Positions 1-11,394 of a stretch of 64,000 bases of DNA are shown here, one piece after another. This DNA comes from Xanthostigma xanthostigma (lineage: Eukaryota > Arthropoda > Insecta > Raphidioptera > Raphidiidae). The position numbers and the translations under genes were made by a program. Numbering within the stretch: position 1 is the first letter of the stretch; each line of letters opens with the position of its first letter. The stretch spans positions 9,804,501 to 9,868,500 of the forward strand of contig OY754470.1 of the NCBI GenBank assembly GCA_963575645.1, written 5' to 3'. Under the pieces are notes generated by a model. The model did no database searches. It was not told the origin of the DNA and saw only the letters and a program-made list of their open reading frames with translations.

Positions 1-226
1 AATGTTCTCCTCTTTCGTTTAAGACTGGTTTCAAACCGATCTGATTTAAATTGAGCGAGAAATTAGCAAAAAGCACGCACAGGGTCAGGCGGAACGTTAC
101 GCGTTAGGAACGTTACGTTAGGAACGTTACGACCGTTAGGAACGTTACACTTTTTCGTACATGCAGCCGGTGTTTTATCAATTTATAAGATTGGTGATTC
201 ATCAATTTATAAGACGTTATCACGTC
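1..226 (+). mobile_element. HINE-like element copy G (cut by window start)
   Basis: Matches the interior and right end of the 668-bp copy at 37952-38619: the interior around GATCTGATTTAAATTGAGCG, a stretch of GTTAGGAACGTTAC repeats, then TTATAAGACGTTATCACGTC followed by an A-run. The left part lies outside the window. The GTTAGGAACGTTAC stretch is a small tandem expansion that differs in length between copies. Family assignment (Helentron/HINE) is inferred from asymmetric ends seen in complete copies. Confidence 0.75.
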
Positions 227-1209
227 AAAAATTTAATAGCACAATTTCAAAACTGAAATAGTTTTAAAACTTGCAAGCTCAAACTATTGCTAGCATCTTT
301 TCGGATTATGTAAATATGAAAAATAGTATCTATAAGTTTAATTAAAATATTTTTTTTTATATATTAAAAATACACTTTTGTAACCTGGAGTCTTATCGAG
401 AAATGCTTTTCACAATGATTGTATGTTTTTTTTGTAAAAAATCTCTGGTTTTACAATAAGCCGAACGGTAATATTATTGCTTGTGAGTTCAATGAATTGC
501 AAGTAGAACACCCAGTATTTAAATTCAGAATGAGAAAAATATTTTCACTATACGTTGTTTGTTTTTAAAACAATAAAAAAAAAAAAACAACCACAGAAAA
601 AAATAATTATCGTAAGTCTGATTGTTATTTTGGGAAAAACTTTCCCGAATATGTTTTCAATAAAATGTTTGTTTTTTCCAAATCCTTTGTTTTGATATCA
701 TTTGGGTGGGTGTATGCATTTGTTGATACGCATACAAGTCAATTAAAATTTTTTATTGCAGCCTACAACGTTTCCTAGTTTTAAAAATATATTCGTTCCG
801 CCAACCATTATTAACGAGCATTCATTCTTTATTTATTTTGCATTTCTTCACTCATTTTTCATTTTCTGTTCAAGTAAATTCACATTTTACATCCTTTTTA
901 TATGTCTATCATGAAAATTGTTTACTCAGTATTTCTAAAACAATTCAATTTACACCTTTTATAATTAATGTTCTTAAAATATATGAGGGTAATACGATGC
1001 TATAATTAGAATTTATTGTTTTAAGGAAATAAACAAATAACATATTATTATACTACGGCTATTTTTAATCTTCTACGTCTGAGTTCATTTTTCTTACCAA
1101 AAAAAATTCATCTTTGAATTCATTTATACGCCGTATCAACAAAATCAGTATTTCCGTTTTCGAGTGATTCCTAGACAAACAGACAACAATTTGAGAAATG
1201 TTTTCTTCC
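227..1209. other. AT-rich stretch, nothing identified
   Basis: About 980 bases of very AT-rich sequence with homopolymer runs. No open frame of note, no tRNA-like or terminal-repeat structure that I can support. Confidence 0.5.
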
Positions 1210-1217
1210 GCCTAGAT

Positions 1218-1717
1218 CAGTGATTCCCAAAGTGGTCTATATCGACCCCAAGGGGTCCATGGGAAAAAAATTTGGGGGTCCATGAAATGAAAAAAGGGGT
1301 CAATGATAGTGAATCTCCCAACAAAAAAAGAAACAAACTGGACATCGTTAACCGAAGAGATTTAAGATTAAACCTAACTAAATTGATACCAAATGTTGAA
1401 TTTATTATTAAAGCATCTGGTTCATCTTTCACACTAAAAGCATTTATTTTTTGCTTAGTTATTTTATGTAACAGAATTTAAATTTTAATTTGGTTCGTTT
1501 TTATTTGAATCTATAATAATTAATAAATGTATAAAACTAAATATTTCACACTACACTTCACTACCGTTATAAATTTAAATCGTTCAAAGTGAGTAGCACT
1601 ATTCCGGTTTTCAAAAAAACAATTGAGATTAATGAATTTGCAAAAAAGCAGGGGGTCTACCCAAAACCGAAAAACTTGGTAAGTGGTCTACGAGACAAAA
1701 AAGTTCGGGAACCTCTG
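1218..1717. mobile_element. Non-autonomous hAT element with 8-bp target duplication
   Basis: Begins CAGTGATTCCCAAAGTGGTC and ends (reverse complement) CAGAGGTTCCCGAAC, the CAG-start imperfect inverted ends of hAT transposons. It is flanked by GCCTAGAT (1210-1217) and GTCTAGAT (1718-1725), an 8-bp duplication with one mismatch, as expected for hAT transposases. At 500 bp it is far too short to be autonomous. Confidence 0.85.
1350..1430 (+). pseudogene. Possible hAT transposase C-terminal remnant
   Basis: Within the hAT element an open frame reads DLRLNLTKLIPNVEFIIKA. This resembles the stretch near the C-terminus of ZBED/BED-type hAT transposases, where an LRxxLxxxxP pattern follows the dimerisation region. 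The methionine of the 69-codon frame (1272) lies in terminal-repeat sequence, so that start is not meaningful. Only about 27 residues look protein-like, and the rest of the transposase is gone. The match is by eye and short. Confidence 0.25.
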
Positions 1718-1725
1718 GTCTAGAT

Positions 1726-3170
1726 TCTAGATAATTATAAGTAAGTAAATTATAAGCTGTTGAATGTCTATAATTACACAACCTTATCTATCCATCTAAA
1801 ACTCAAAGTTGTGGTATCATGTATTTTTTATGTCTTTGATTCAATGAAAAGTTCTTAAATTAAAAGGAAAACTTTTCGAAGAAAAATAAAATCCTGGCCA
1901 AGATTCGATAAAACGAAGACGCGTAAACAGACTTATTTATTGATCATACTAATATTGTTCTTTGCTCATGTGAAACTCGCTTATATAAACTTTCTTCTTG
2001 ATGTCTGTGTTTCCTCAGAGGATTTCCCGCTCACATATAAACAGCAGTGGCCCACACTTACACAAACAGCAATCGGGAACGTGTTTGCGGTTTCCCTTAG
2101 TACCTATTGTACAGTCCGTCCAGCCTAACATGTCATAACACCATAAGGAGGTTGATCCGTTACAGTCCCAATCAAAAAAGTAAGTCGAATTCTAAATGGC
2201 AAGTTTTCCATAATAAATTTTTACAAAAGGTTATAAGTCGATGATACCAATAAATTATTGTCATAAAGGCATAAATAAATAATTTATTTCTAACTTTTGA
2301 ATTTTGTTACAAAGTTAGGTTAAAAAAAATAAATTTATGTAAATATCTGTATTTTACATATTTTTTGCAGTAAATAATTAAAAAAAGAAATTTGAAGTAA
2401 TAAAAATAAAAATTAAATCATGAAAAAGTTGAAAATTCAGTTAAAATTGTTAAAACTGTCAAGAATAAAAGTCCATAATCGAAAAGTGCTAAGGTTTAAT
2501 GATTTTTTTTATTGATTAAAAGTCTCCTAATTAAATTGGAAAAAATATTAAAATATGCGTAACACATCGATGCTTTACATAGTTAGTTTTCGGAACTGTT
2601 GACATTATTTGGTTATTTGCAAAAAATTAAAATGTACCGTTTGCATGCTAGGTTGACATATTTTCCATAAGACTACATGTAAAAGTTTTTTTTAATTTTT
2701 AACTTTATAAATCTCCTAATGATTTTGGATTTTTTACTGAAAATTTTGTCATAAAAAAATCTTTTAAAAAAACTTTATTTCAGATTTTTTTCATTATCTT
2801 CGTAAAACGGCTCAACCTCGTTAAACGGAACCTAACAAACAATCTACAAAAAAATGAAAAACAGTTATTTGTATTATTTTAAGTTAAAGGAAGGTTTGGT
2901 AGAGGAACAATTAAAAAAATACCTTTACCGATGTTTAATCATAATAATAATAATAATAATAATTAACGTCCGTTTCTTGACTTTATGTCATAACAGACGC
3001 CATTCGTGCCATTACTATTTTTCATCTATTACACTTCCCGTTATTTTCTACAATTTTTTAACAATAGAATGAAGGAATTTTTAGGAAATTAGGATAAGGG
3101 AGACAAATTTTGAGCATAGGAGTTTAACAGGTATAATTGGCCATGGCCATCTCGATATTTATCTGGAATT
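1726..3170. other. AT-rich stretch with a short (AAT)n microsatellite
   Basis: No gene or element recognised. A trinucleotide run (ATA/AAT, about 26 bp) sits at 2938-2964. Confidence 0.5.
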
Positions 3171-3172
3171 GT

Positions 3173-3340
3173 TGAGGGAAACCATAGAAAACCTCAACAA
3201 GATGGTTGGTACCGGAATTAGCCTTTCTCGGCGAGAGGCAGTGGGAAAAACTGTCAGCCACATCTGCCCCCACCGGGATTTGAACCCGGTACCTGTCGAA
3301 TGCGAGTCTAGTGATCTCACCGCTACGCTACATAACCGAC
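3173..3340 (-). mobile_element. tRNA-derived SINE, minus strand
   Basis: Read on the minus strand there is an A-box-like TAGCGTAGCGGTGAGA (3315-3330) and a B box GGGTTCAAATCCC (3275-3287), the internal pol III promoter of tRNA-derived SINEs. The remaining body continues to about 3173. The stems of a functional tRNA do not form over the whole length, so this is a SINE head and not a tRNA gene. Confidence 0.6.
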
Positions 3341-3600
3341 TAAATGATCTGGCTTGCCGCTTATTTTTTATTTTTGATTTTATTAAATACTCAATTCGCG
3401 CGTAGGTATTAACATTACAAAATGCCTCAAGGACTTTTTTTGCAAATAAAATTTCGCAAAGTTAAAAATTCACAGCTTGGCTAGGCCTCACTACCCTTCA
3501 GCAAGATCTTCGATTTTGTGTTCATACATTACAAAATTTTCACGCTGTCTCAAATACCTACCCAAAAATGTTTGATAACTCTTGGACTAACACTTTTTGT
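3325..3600 (+). repeat. Interspersed repeat R, copy 1 (empty site for HINE-like copy A)
   Basis: Shares GACTAAATGATCTGGCTT, a TTAAATACT block, AAAATGCCTCAAGGACTTTT and AAATGTTTGATAACTCT with copies near 25030 and 29790-30960. In this copy the T-run at 3434-3440 is uninterrupted, whereas the copy near 29870 carries a 974-bp insertion there. Nature of the repeat itself unknown. Confidence 0.6.
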
Positions 3601-3882
3601 TTCAATTACCGAGAGAACGAAGTAAAGTTGAATTAATAGAACTGTAAAGTATTTTTCGCCCACTTAACACGTCTCATCTGTTTTTTCTTTGAGCATTTCT
3701 AATTACTAGGAAAATTGTCAATATTTTTATTAAACACCAATGTTGCAAATCTCTAGGCAATCATCTATTTCCATCTTTATTTCCAATTATTATGGTGAGT
3801 TACTTAGGTAGCATTCAACTCGATGTAAAGCTATTTATGTATGTATAGGGTGGAAAATTTTGAAATACTAAATAAAAAAAAA

Positions 3883-4198
3883 TTGGTTGTCTGTAAAGTC
3901 GGTTTACGGACGATAGTTTTACGTGATAACGTATTCCGTAATACATAACCTAAACCTCCCAAAATTTGGTTTCAATCCGCTTATCCTTGGTGTCGGAATG
4001 ATAAGAAATGTCAAAAGTGACGTTTGCAACTGTCAAAGTATTATGTTTTAATAATAATTAGTTATTCCAATACTTAACTTAGAAGGCGTTGCATTTCACA
4101 GAATACTAATGTCAAAAAATTGAATTAAACATTAGAAATTCAGCCGTTTTCATGTTGCATTTATACAGCTATTTTTCTATATAAATTTGTATAAAAAA
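3883..4198 (+). mobile_element. HINE-like element copy C1, truncated
   Basis: Begins with the family's hairpin end (TTGGTTGTCTGTAAAGTCGG, then ACGTGATAACGT) and follows the interior of the 37952 copy until about 4198, where similarity stops. The other terminus is missing. It sits in an A-run like the other copies. Confidence 0.7.
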
Positions 4199-4448
4199 AT
4201 ATATGGTCATACAGTAAGTAGATGAAACTTTGAAGCAGTAATGGGGGTAAAGAGTAGAATTACTACACCTTGAAACCGAACAGGAAACCGACAATAAGCT
4301 TACAGATTGTGGTAGGCTGAAATAGAAATATCAAAAGAAACAACTCACAAATAACACAATTAACAGTCGATAAATAAACATTTAATTATTCAGTTCCGAA
4401 AGTGCAGTAAAAATTATACAATTGAAAAAAATTAAATCAGAAAAAAAA

Positions 4449-5061
4449 TTGGTTGTCTGTAAAGTCGGTTTACGGACGATAGTTTTACGTGATAACGTAT
4501 TCCGTAATACATAACCTTTCACAAAATTAATAGATTTGTATAATAATTCGAATTTATGATATTGCATCTTTCGCTTCAAATTTAGGTTAATTTTATTTAT
4601 TTAAATCACTTACCATATAATATAATTGTTTTTTTTAACTTTCTTTCGTATTTAGTTTAAGTCTCAAAGATTAGCTGTCATAATATTTATAAAACAATTG
4701 CTTCACTGTTTATAATATAAAATTCCAAAACCTACTTACAATATTTAAGTATTTTCATACGTCAAAAAATTGATTTTTATAATGATAAAATTTGTAAGAA
4801 AACGATTTTTTCGAGAGATGAGACCTAGCTAAAACGATTTTTTGCCCCCCAAAATCCCTTTTCAGTAAATTTCATCCAAATCGTTAGGGCCGTTTTCGAG
4901 AAAAGCACGCACAGGGTCAGGCGGAACGTTATGCGTTATGCGTTATGCGTTACGCGTTACGAACGTTAGGAACGTTACGTTACACTTTTTCGTACATGCA
5001 GCCGGTGTTTTATCAATTTATAATATTGGTGATTCATCAATTTATAAGACGTTATCACGTC
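4449..5061 (+). mobile_element. HINE-like element copy C2
   Basis: Both ends are present: TTGGTTGTCTGTAAAGTCGG after an A-run at 4449, and TTATAAGACGTTATCACGTC at 5061 followed by AAAAA. The centre (about 4600-4890) differs from the longer copies. A GTTATGCGTTACGCGTTACG stretch before the right end is another expansion of the short internal repeat. Confidence 0.7.
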
Positions 5062-5203
5062 AAAAATTGTTGAAAACAATTACGTAAGAACTAGCGTTGG
5101 TCGATAGAGCTAAACCGATCTCGAGTACTAGTGTGTTATCGTCAACGAGGGTTTCAAATTTCAGTATCTTCACCTATTTTGAAGAAATGACCGAACATTT
5201 ATT

Positions 5204-5591
5204 GGGCGTGTTTGGCCGAAGTAAGTACTTACTATACTTACAAAATTTTCGGCCGGAACACAAAATAAGTGTTAACGCAGTAAGCATGGCTTAATATAAG
5301 ACGCCATTTTGCTTATTGTTGATGTACAAAAACAGACAGGAACAGACCTGTCATTTATCCATTTGCAACTATTTACATGAATTAAATTATATTTATAAAT
5401 TTAGTACTGTCAATTATATTCAGTCTATGAGATTATGTACGGGATATAACGTAAACCAGTGTTTTGAGTTATGTCAAGCCAGTAAGTCTGTCCTGGCCGA
5501 AAAGCGCTATAGTCAGCTTGTAAGATTTTATTTTTTTTATGCTAACTGGCTTACTAAGTTTAGTAAGTACTTACTTGGGCCAAACACGCCC
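5204..5591. mobile_element. TIR element, Harbinger-like MITE
   Basis: Left end GGGCGTGTTTGGCCGAAG followed by TAAGTACTTACTA; the right end reads the same in reverse complement with one change. Flanks are ATT on both sides, consistent with a 3-bp target duplication. GGGC-type ends with 3-bp duplications suggest PIF/Harbinger, but no transposase is present. Short frames inside it are chance. Confidence 0.6.
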
Positions 5592-6692
5592 ATTGTGAGT
5601 ATAACATAATCTTATTTTTCCATGGATAAAAAAAATGATTGGAAAGCGAACGAGTTTGCTTTAGAAAAAACTCAGTTATCGTTATATCAACATTATATTA
5701 TTATGTATATTCAAGTAATGGAGGGAAGTAATACGTCAACAATGGCTTTAAACAATCGTTCACGTCTTTTGTTGAAAATATTATACTGTCAGCACACCTT
5801 TTCCTCTTGCTATTTTCCACTATGACGCACCTGTCAATTTTTTATTTGCATGGTTTACAGAGTAGTATTCAGGCAACAGTTTCATATATCTAATATTTCA
5901 CAAACCACGAACAAATATCTCATTTAAAAAAATATAATATTTATTTATTGCCATATTCACCGAACGTAAATAGTTATTTATTCGGTTCATTTGTTTTCTT
6001 CCTCCGAATAAATTGCGATAATTCAATTCATCAAGCATAATTATCTTTACTGTAGATATAAATCTATTCTGTCCAAATTCTCGGGTATAAATATTTATTC
6101 ACGTGAGAAAATAATAAAGTGCCTCTAAAGTTTAAACTTTGTTTTTTTTTATATGGTATCCCGCAGGATACTCATTTATTGTCCGGATGGATTTTAACTT
6201 TAGGCCGAATACCGGATAGTTACCGGATATCTGTTTCATTTCTACTTTTTTGTGTTCCGAAATTTTCTCTGGGGTTACTTTGTTATTTTTTATAGTTCCT
6301 CATTATTTGGTCAACGTAAACATAAAATGCGGGGTCCAGTACGATAACTCGATGTGCCCAAATTTTGACTTTTTTTTAAGTCATAGAAAACGCTAAATTT
6401 GGACGTAAAAAAAAATTGCGGATTAGTCACAAATTTCCTCGAAAATACGTGAAAACTTTTCATCTTTCACTGTCATTTTTTGAATCTATAATAATCAGTC
6501 AGAAAACACATATACACGTCACTGCGCCAATAATAATAATTTATAAAAATCAATTTTCCGCACTTAAAACGGCTAATAACACTGTTGTATGTTATATAAA
6601 ATAATAATTGTGTATTTTCAATGGATAATCTGGACATCGAGTTATCGTACTCTAACCTAAAATGAGTGTTGTAAAGTGCCTATTAATCTATA
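5592..6692. other. AT-rich stretch, nothing identified
   Basis: About 1.1 kb without recognisable gene or terminal repeats. Confidence 0.5.
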
Positions 6693-6913
6693 TCTATACT
6701 AATATATAAAGCTGAAGAGTTTGTTTGTTTGTTTATTTGGTTGAACGCGCTAATCTCAGAAACTACTGAATCGAATTGAAAAAAAAATTTTGTTGAATAG
6801 CCCATTTATCGAGGAAGGCTATAGGCTATATAATATCACGCTACGACCAATTGGAGCGGAACTTCAATGAAAAATGTTGCAAGATGTATCTCAAAATTAG
6901 TCCGTCCGACAAA

Positions 6914-7280
6914 TAATACCAGGTGAACTGCCTTTACTAAATATTGTAATATAAGCGCGTCACGTTCACAAGCCCGGATAGCTCAGTCGGTAGAGCGTAA
7001 GACTCTTAATGCCAGAGTCTTTGGTTCTAGCCCCACGTCAAAGAATATATTTTTATTTTTTTTATTTTCTACATTGCTTTCTTCTAAGGCTTACATTTCA
7101 TTTTTTTAAAATTTTATTACGACTAATTAAAATTAAATAAATCTAATTAATAGCTCATTTAAAAACTGTTGCAACTATAGGTACCTATATAATAATAATT
7201 TTCATACAGTGTTTTCAATTAAATTTTATCATATTGAAAGAAATTTATTACTTAAAAAAAGTATAAATACTGCTTTTTAA
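6914..7280 (+). mobile_element. 367-bp insertion nested in the Helitron, with 7-bp duplication
   Basis: The second Helitron copy reads straight through CCGTCCGACAAAAACTTTT; here that sequence is split and CGACAAA occurs on both sides (6907-6913 and 7281-7287). The inserted segment carries a tRNA-Lys-like sequence 58 bases in and otherwise AT-rich sequence. It may be a SINE, or genomic DNA mobilised with a tRNA pseudogene. The 7-bp repeat is direct observation; the mechanism is inference. Confidence 0.65.
6972..7043 (+). tRNA. Decayed tRNA-Lys(CTT)-like sequence (pseudogene or SINE head)
   Basis: Starts GCCCGGATAGCTCAGTCGG like eukaryotic tRNA-Lys, with perfect D stem GCTC/GAGC and an anticodon loop CTCTTAA giving anticodon CTT. 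The acceptor stem cannot pair (GCCCGGA against GTCAAAG), the anticodon stem (TAAGA/TGCCA) and T stem are broken, and the B box is GGTTCTAGCC, not GGTTCGAGCC. It is therefore not expected to yield a working tRNA. Confidence 0.7.
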
Positions 7281-7422
7281 CGACAAAAACTTTTGAACGG
7301 TAACTCCGATCATTATGAAGTTTGGACACAACATTCATCTGGGTAAACTAAGATGAATGTGCGTACTCATGTCCCTTCCTTTCACATTCGTTCTTTTACA
7401 CCAAACCGGGCGGGACTGCTAG

Positions 7423-7940
7423 TGCACAATAAAATAATACGAAATGAAAAAAACAGTACATTGAATGAAAGCTTGAAACCTTCTTTAATCAATTTTCCTA
7501 GTACGATCCTGAAACGGTTACGTAACTGTCATTCTTTACTTTTACTAATTTGCTAAATTGCTTTTTCGATGGTGTTTTTATCGCCAGTTACTAAAACGTC
7601 AGGTTTAATTTCCGTTTGTTTTTCTTCTCGAATAGACTGAATCCCTTTTTAATAGCTTAATAATTCACTTGCTAAATACTTTGAATGCCTATCGGGGATA
7701 TCAATATCTGGCAAGACTTGTGATCGTTTTTATATTCCAAACGTAATAGTCCTTCAACTCGACCGTATAAATCGAATGAAAAGTAATTATGGAGATGGCG
7801 AATTAAAACGGAACATTTGTTTCTTTTTTTACTAACTGTGCTCTGAAAATATATGCCGGTCTTTTGTAATCAAATACATTAGAATGGAAGCATTTTGCTA
7901 TTTTTAATGACTTGGCGATAACCAATTTTCAACTTTAATG
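7423..7940. other. AT-rich stretch, nothing identified
   Basis: About 520 bases without recognisable features. Confidence 0.5.
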
Positions 7941-7944
7941 CTTT

Positions 7945-8375
7945 GTGGTAACAGTGAATAATTCAGGTAGGTATCTTATTAGATGCAAAAAAAAATTTAT
8001 ATAGTTTTTTTATTCAACTCGAGACCTACTATCGGAAACTTCTGAGGTATAATACACGCCATGAATCTAAAAGTCTCGGAACTTAGATGCGAATGTGGGC
8101 TTTCGTTTGTACAGTCTGTTGAAGAACTACAAACTCGCAACTCAACAAAACTATAATAACAATAACAACTTGACAATAGCGTACTCGACTGTACTTTAAA
8201 GCAGGAAAGCGACAAGTGACAAAGGCAACGAGCGATCACGGCAACAAATGGCAACATATATTTGTTTTTACATTTCAGAAATCTCCCTTTCTTTCTCTAT
8301 AAATTTATATAAAATCCTCATAAGGTTACATAAGAAAATATTCGAGAAAAACGTTATCAATCAACGTTATCAGTA
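7945..8375 (+). repeat. Interspersed repeat Z, copy 1
   Basis: Shares GTGGTAACAGTG, TTATTCAACTCGAGA, the block ACTACAAACTCGCAACTCAA, AAAGCAGGAAAGCGACAAGTG and a terminal AAGGTTACATAAGAAAATAT with pieces at 15045-15440 and 16153-16372. No coding potential or terminal structure recognised; class unknown. Confidence 0.6.
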
Positions 8376-9370
8376 ATTTGTCATTAATAATTTACACAAG
8401 TGTGAAGTCCACAAGTTTGGACGTATACCCAAAATTCGTGTTTTTAGAATTCTTTATTTAATACCTAGACGGGAAAACGTGTTTTTGTAATATTGTTATC
8501 TGTCTCTCCGTCGTTTGTATCAACACTACTAAAGAAGAGCTTGATCGATTTTGATGAAAGTTGATACAAGTATAGGATATTTTATATTCGGTTCAAAGTG
8601 ACTTATATTTCCGTTCTGCAATAAAAATTTGATGAGTGCAAATTAATACTTGGATGATTTTTTTTGCAGTGTAAAATTAATTTTACTGTACGTTTCCTTA
8701 CATCGGGGAAACACGTAATTTCTATTTTTATCGACTTTGCCAGAGGGAAGAAAAAGATTTACAAGATCTTCGTGTTTACTTGTCAATCTGTCACTACAGG
8801 CATATATGCAGAATATTTTAGTAAGGATGATCGCTTTCGGGATAACGAAAAAGTAAACGTGTTTATTTGAAAAGTGCGAGCGAAAGTTGAATAACAAAAT
8901 ATGTTCAAAATTGAGACGTTCTATTGACAAGTTAATTTAAGAAAACTTTGTTCGTAATTCAAGTAGGTATTTAGTTTATTTCGCTTGCCAATACCTAATT
9001 ATTGGAAATGTTTAATAAATTAAATTTTTCTTTTTGTAAATTGAAAATAAACACCCAATATTTAGCTAAAAACGTTTATTTGTTACAATAAAAAAAATAC
9101 AAATCCTGATTACAAGAAAGAAACGAACCATGTAATTTTATACACTATAGAATTAAACTTCTAGACACAACTACAGACAGAATAGTTAGTAAACTCCTGT
9201 TATCACAGTAACATAAATATGTGTTTTAAATACTTTTTTTGTATTTTATTCGCTTTTTTGTATTCTAAACCCTACCTGGAAGAATGTTTTGCTCATATTA
9301 TCATCAACAGCAACTAGGTATGATGCCACTAATGTAGCTAAAAACTACTGACACATTTCTTTAAGAGAAA
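8376..9370. other. AT-rich stretch, nothing identified
   Basis: About 1 kb. Short frames on both strands near 8650-8930 are not similar to anything I know. Confidence 0.45.
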
Positions 9371-9664
9371 ATGGCCGACCGGGTGTACCTTCATCCTGAA
9401 AATTCAGATTTAAACTCACCACCGACTTCTTTAATAATCGTAAAAATTGCTGCCCATCCAAAACACACAAATTACCTTACTACACTAAGTGAGGTTAAGA
9501 AAGCAAATTTGTTGAAAACTGAATTAAAGCCTCTGTCTGCAAAACGATACAGAAGAATAAATCACTTTGATATAATAAGTATCGTTGATGTTGAAAAGTT
9601 AATTAAAAAACGCAAAGAATCTACCGACGTCATACTAGTATTGTCCGTTCAGAAATGGACATAA
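9371..9664 (+). pseudogene. KRBA2/integrase-like transposon remnant (N-terminal part)
   Basis: A 97-codon frame contains KPLSAKRYRRINHFDIISI followed by VEKLI. This resembles the segment just upstream of the integrase domain in KRBA2-like, Ginger/GIN-type transposon proteins of insects, where a P-x-x-Y-R/K-x-L-x-R/H-Y/F-D-I/V pattern precedes a V/C-E-K-L-I motif. The family protein normally continues into an H2C2 zinc finger and a DDE integrase; here the frame instead runs into AT-rich repeats and stops. The first 60 residues align poorly with what I recall, and the ATG is simply the first available. Identification is by eye and moderate at best; it could be chance. Confidence 0.4.
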
Positions 9665-9792
9665 CTAGTTTTGTCCAATTAAAAATGCGCAAAACTAGTT
9701 TTGCTCATTTTATAACAGTCAATACCCGTTTAAATGTAAGATTTTGCTTTTGGGCTATATTCGTTGGTCCAAACTAGTTTTGCTCATTTATT
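9632..9792 (+). repeat. Cluster of AAACTAGTTTTG-type motifs
   Basis: ACTAGT-centred palindromes next to GTCC or GCTCATTT recur four times (near 9640, 9665, 9692 and 9771), twice as AAACTAGTTTTGCTCATTT. They lie immediately downstream of the KRBA2-like remnant and could be terminal sequence of that element. Confidence 0.45.
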
Positions 9793-9800
9793 TCGCTAAT

Positions 9801-10380
9801 TGATCGAATTCGGGTATAGACCGTAACATATATACTATTGAAAAAATGTACATAAATAAGAAACATTCATGTTTTTACTGTTTTACACCCGAAATAGCAG
9901 CTTCACAGACGAATCTCAATAGGCCTATTAGTTGAACTTGGAAATGAGTTTTGTAACATTTTATATTTCGTATTTGGATTGTTCACTTCATAACCGTATT
10001 TTTCCTTTTCCGTCGATCTACCTTGACTTTTATTCGGATCTGAAATGAAAAATACACATATAATCTAGTAAACGGGCCGTGTTGAATCTCGGTTTCTTTT
10101 ATTCTTGTCCATCTGTCGTCACCACCGTATTCACAACTGAATGAAAATACTTATTTTATTTATTACGCGATTCTCAGGCTTTTCTTACTCGTTTATCTTA
10201 TTAGATACAAAGCTATGTTTTCAGTAATTTTTCAACTGTATTTTTGGTTGAAATAGTCCCAAAATATTAAGCTACAAAAACTACTTTCTTCTAAAAAGTA
10301 AACTAAATAATTATTATTCAATTTTTTTCATTTTAAATATGAACATACTTAGAGCTCGACTGTCCTTTAAGTTCGATCTT
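9801..10380. other. AT-rich stretch, nothing identified
   Basis: About 580 bases without supported features. Confidence 0.5.
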
Positions 10381-10382
10381 TT

Positions 10383-10520
10383 ACCACAAGTGGTACCTAC
10401 TAGTTTAGACCAAAAATCACTTTTCAAAAATTTTACAATATCTTTCCGTTTTGAGTCCCCCAAATCCAAAAAACATATTTTTGGAAAAACTCTGTGCGTC
10501 TGTTAGTCTGTTAGAATGTT
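10383..10520 (+). repeat. Interspersed repeat Q fragment
   Basis: Shares ACTAGTTTAGACCAAAAATC, ATCTTTCCGTTTTGAG and ACTCTGTGCGTCTGTTAGTC with the start of the repeat at 11395. Truncated copy of the same element. Confidence 0.6.
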
Positions 10521-11394
10521 AAAACAAAAACTATAAAATTCATTTATAAAAAAAATGGACAATTAAACAGAGTATTTGGGTTACTTCAAAATTACTTTAG
10601 TTACTAAACTGACACCAAATTTAATAGCAAAAGGCAGTAGAAAAAATATCGAGTTATTGAAAATATAAAGAGGCTTATCGAATCAACATAATATTATTGT
10701 GGCTGTCTGACATTTCGTGAAAGTGTTCTCGGAATGACGCTTTTACAACCCACCATATTTTTACCTTAGTATAGGAATGGGCGTGGGAAACAGGTAACTC
10801 TGTAGGTGTGATAACATTTATTTTGACGAAATCAAAACTGAAGCTCAAAGCACACGATAGGAACATTAATAAATTATCCATTCTTTACTTTTCTTATAAA
10901 TGGATTTGCTTATTAGGGGAGAGCTGGATATTACCGCGCGGTTGACGATTCCGCGCCTTAGTATATTATAATAACTAAATGCAAGAAAAGCTTAAATTTA
11001 ACAATACCACGTTTTTCTATTTTTTGTAATTTTCTAATAAATACCTTGCGTTTAATTTTTTGAATTTTTTCCCATGGTGTATGCGTAGGCAAATAAATTT
11101 CCTTTTGGTTATTTGCATTTTTCATTATTATTATTTTCTTTATTATAATCAAATGTCAACATTTTTTAAGCTGGAATGGTCCCGTCGCCCAATTGGCTGG
11201 AATTTTTTTTTATTCATTTGGTGGAACTGACTATAGTCCTACTTCATCATACTATTCTACCATTTTGCTGCTATCCAGTTTTCACTTCATTACTTTAAAT
11301 ATATGGTATAACTTTTTCTCATTTATATCATTAAGGTAGAATTATTATGAGACCGTAATGCAACTGTACATATCTCATATTTTACCATTCCAAC
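10521..11394. other. AT-rich stretch with one end-piece of repeat S
   Basis: Mostly featureless. At about 11150-11212 the sequence AATGTCAACATTTTTTAAGC followed by TGGTCCCGTCGCCCAATTGG matches the right end of repeat S copies at 12000 and 51920. Confidence 0.5.

Larger units (their letters stand above)
6693..7422 (+). mobile_element. Non-autonomous Helitron, interrupted
   Basis: Starts TCTATACTAATATATAAAGC and ends CTAG, inserted between A (6692) and T (7423), the classical Helitron TC...CTAG structure with A|T target. The body matches the shorter copy at 21896-22229, except that 6914-7280 is an added segment absent from the other copy. No Rep/helicase is encoded. Confidence 0.85.

Noticed and set aside
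3195-3405. Protein-coding frame (78 codons, 3169-3405)
   Set aside because: It runs antisense through the tRNA-derived SINE promoter boxes.
6972-7043. Functional tRNA-Lys gene
   Set aside because: Acceptor, anticodon and T stems do not pair; only the D arm and anticodon loop are intact.
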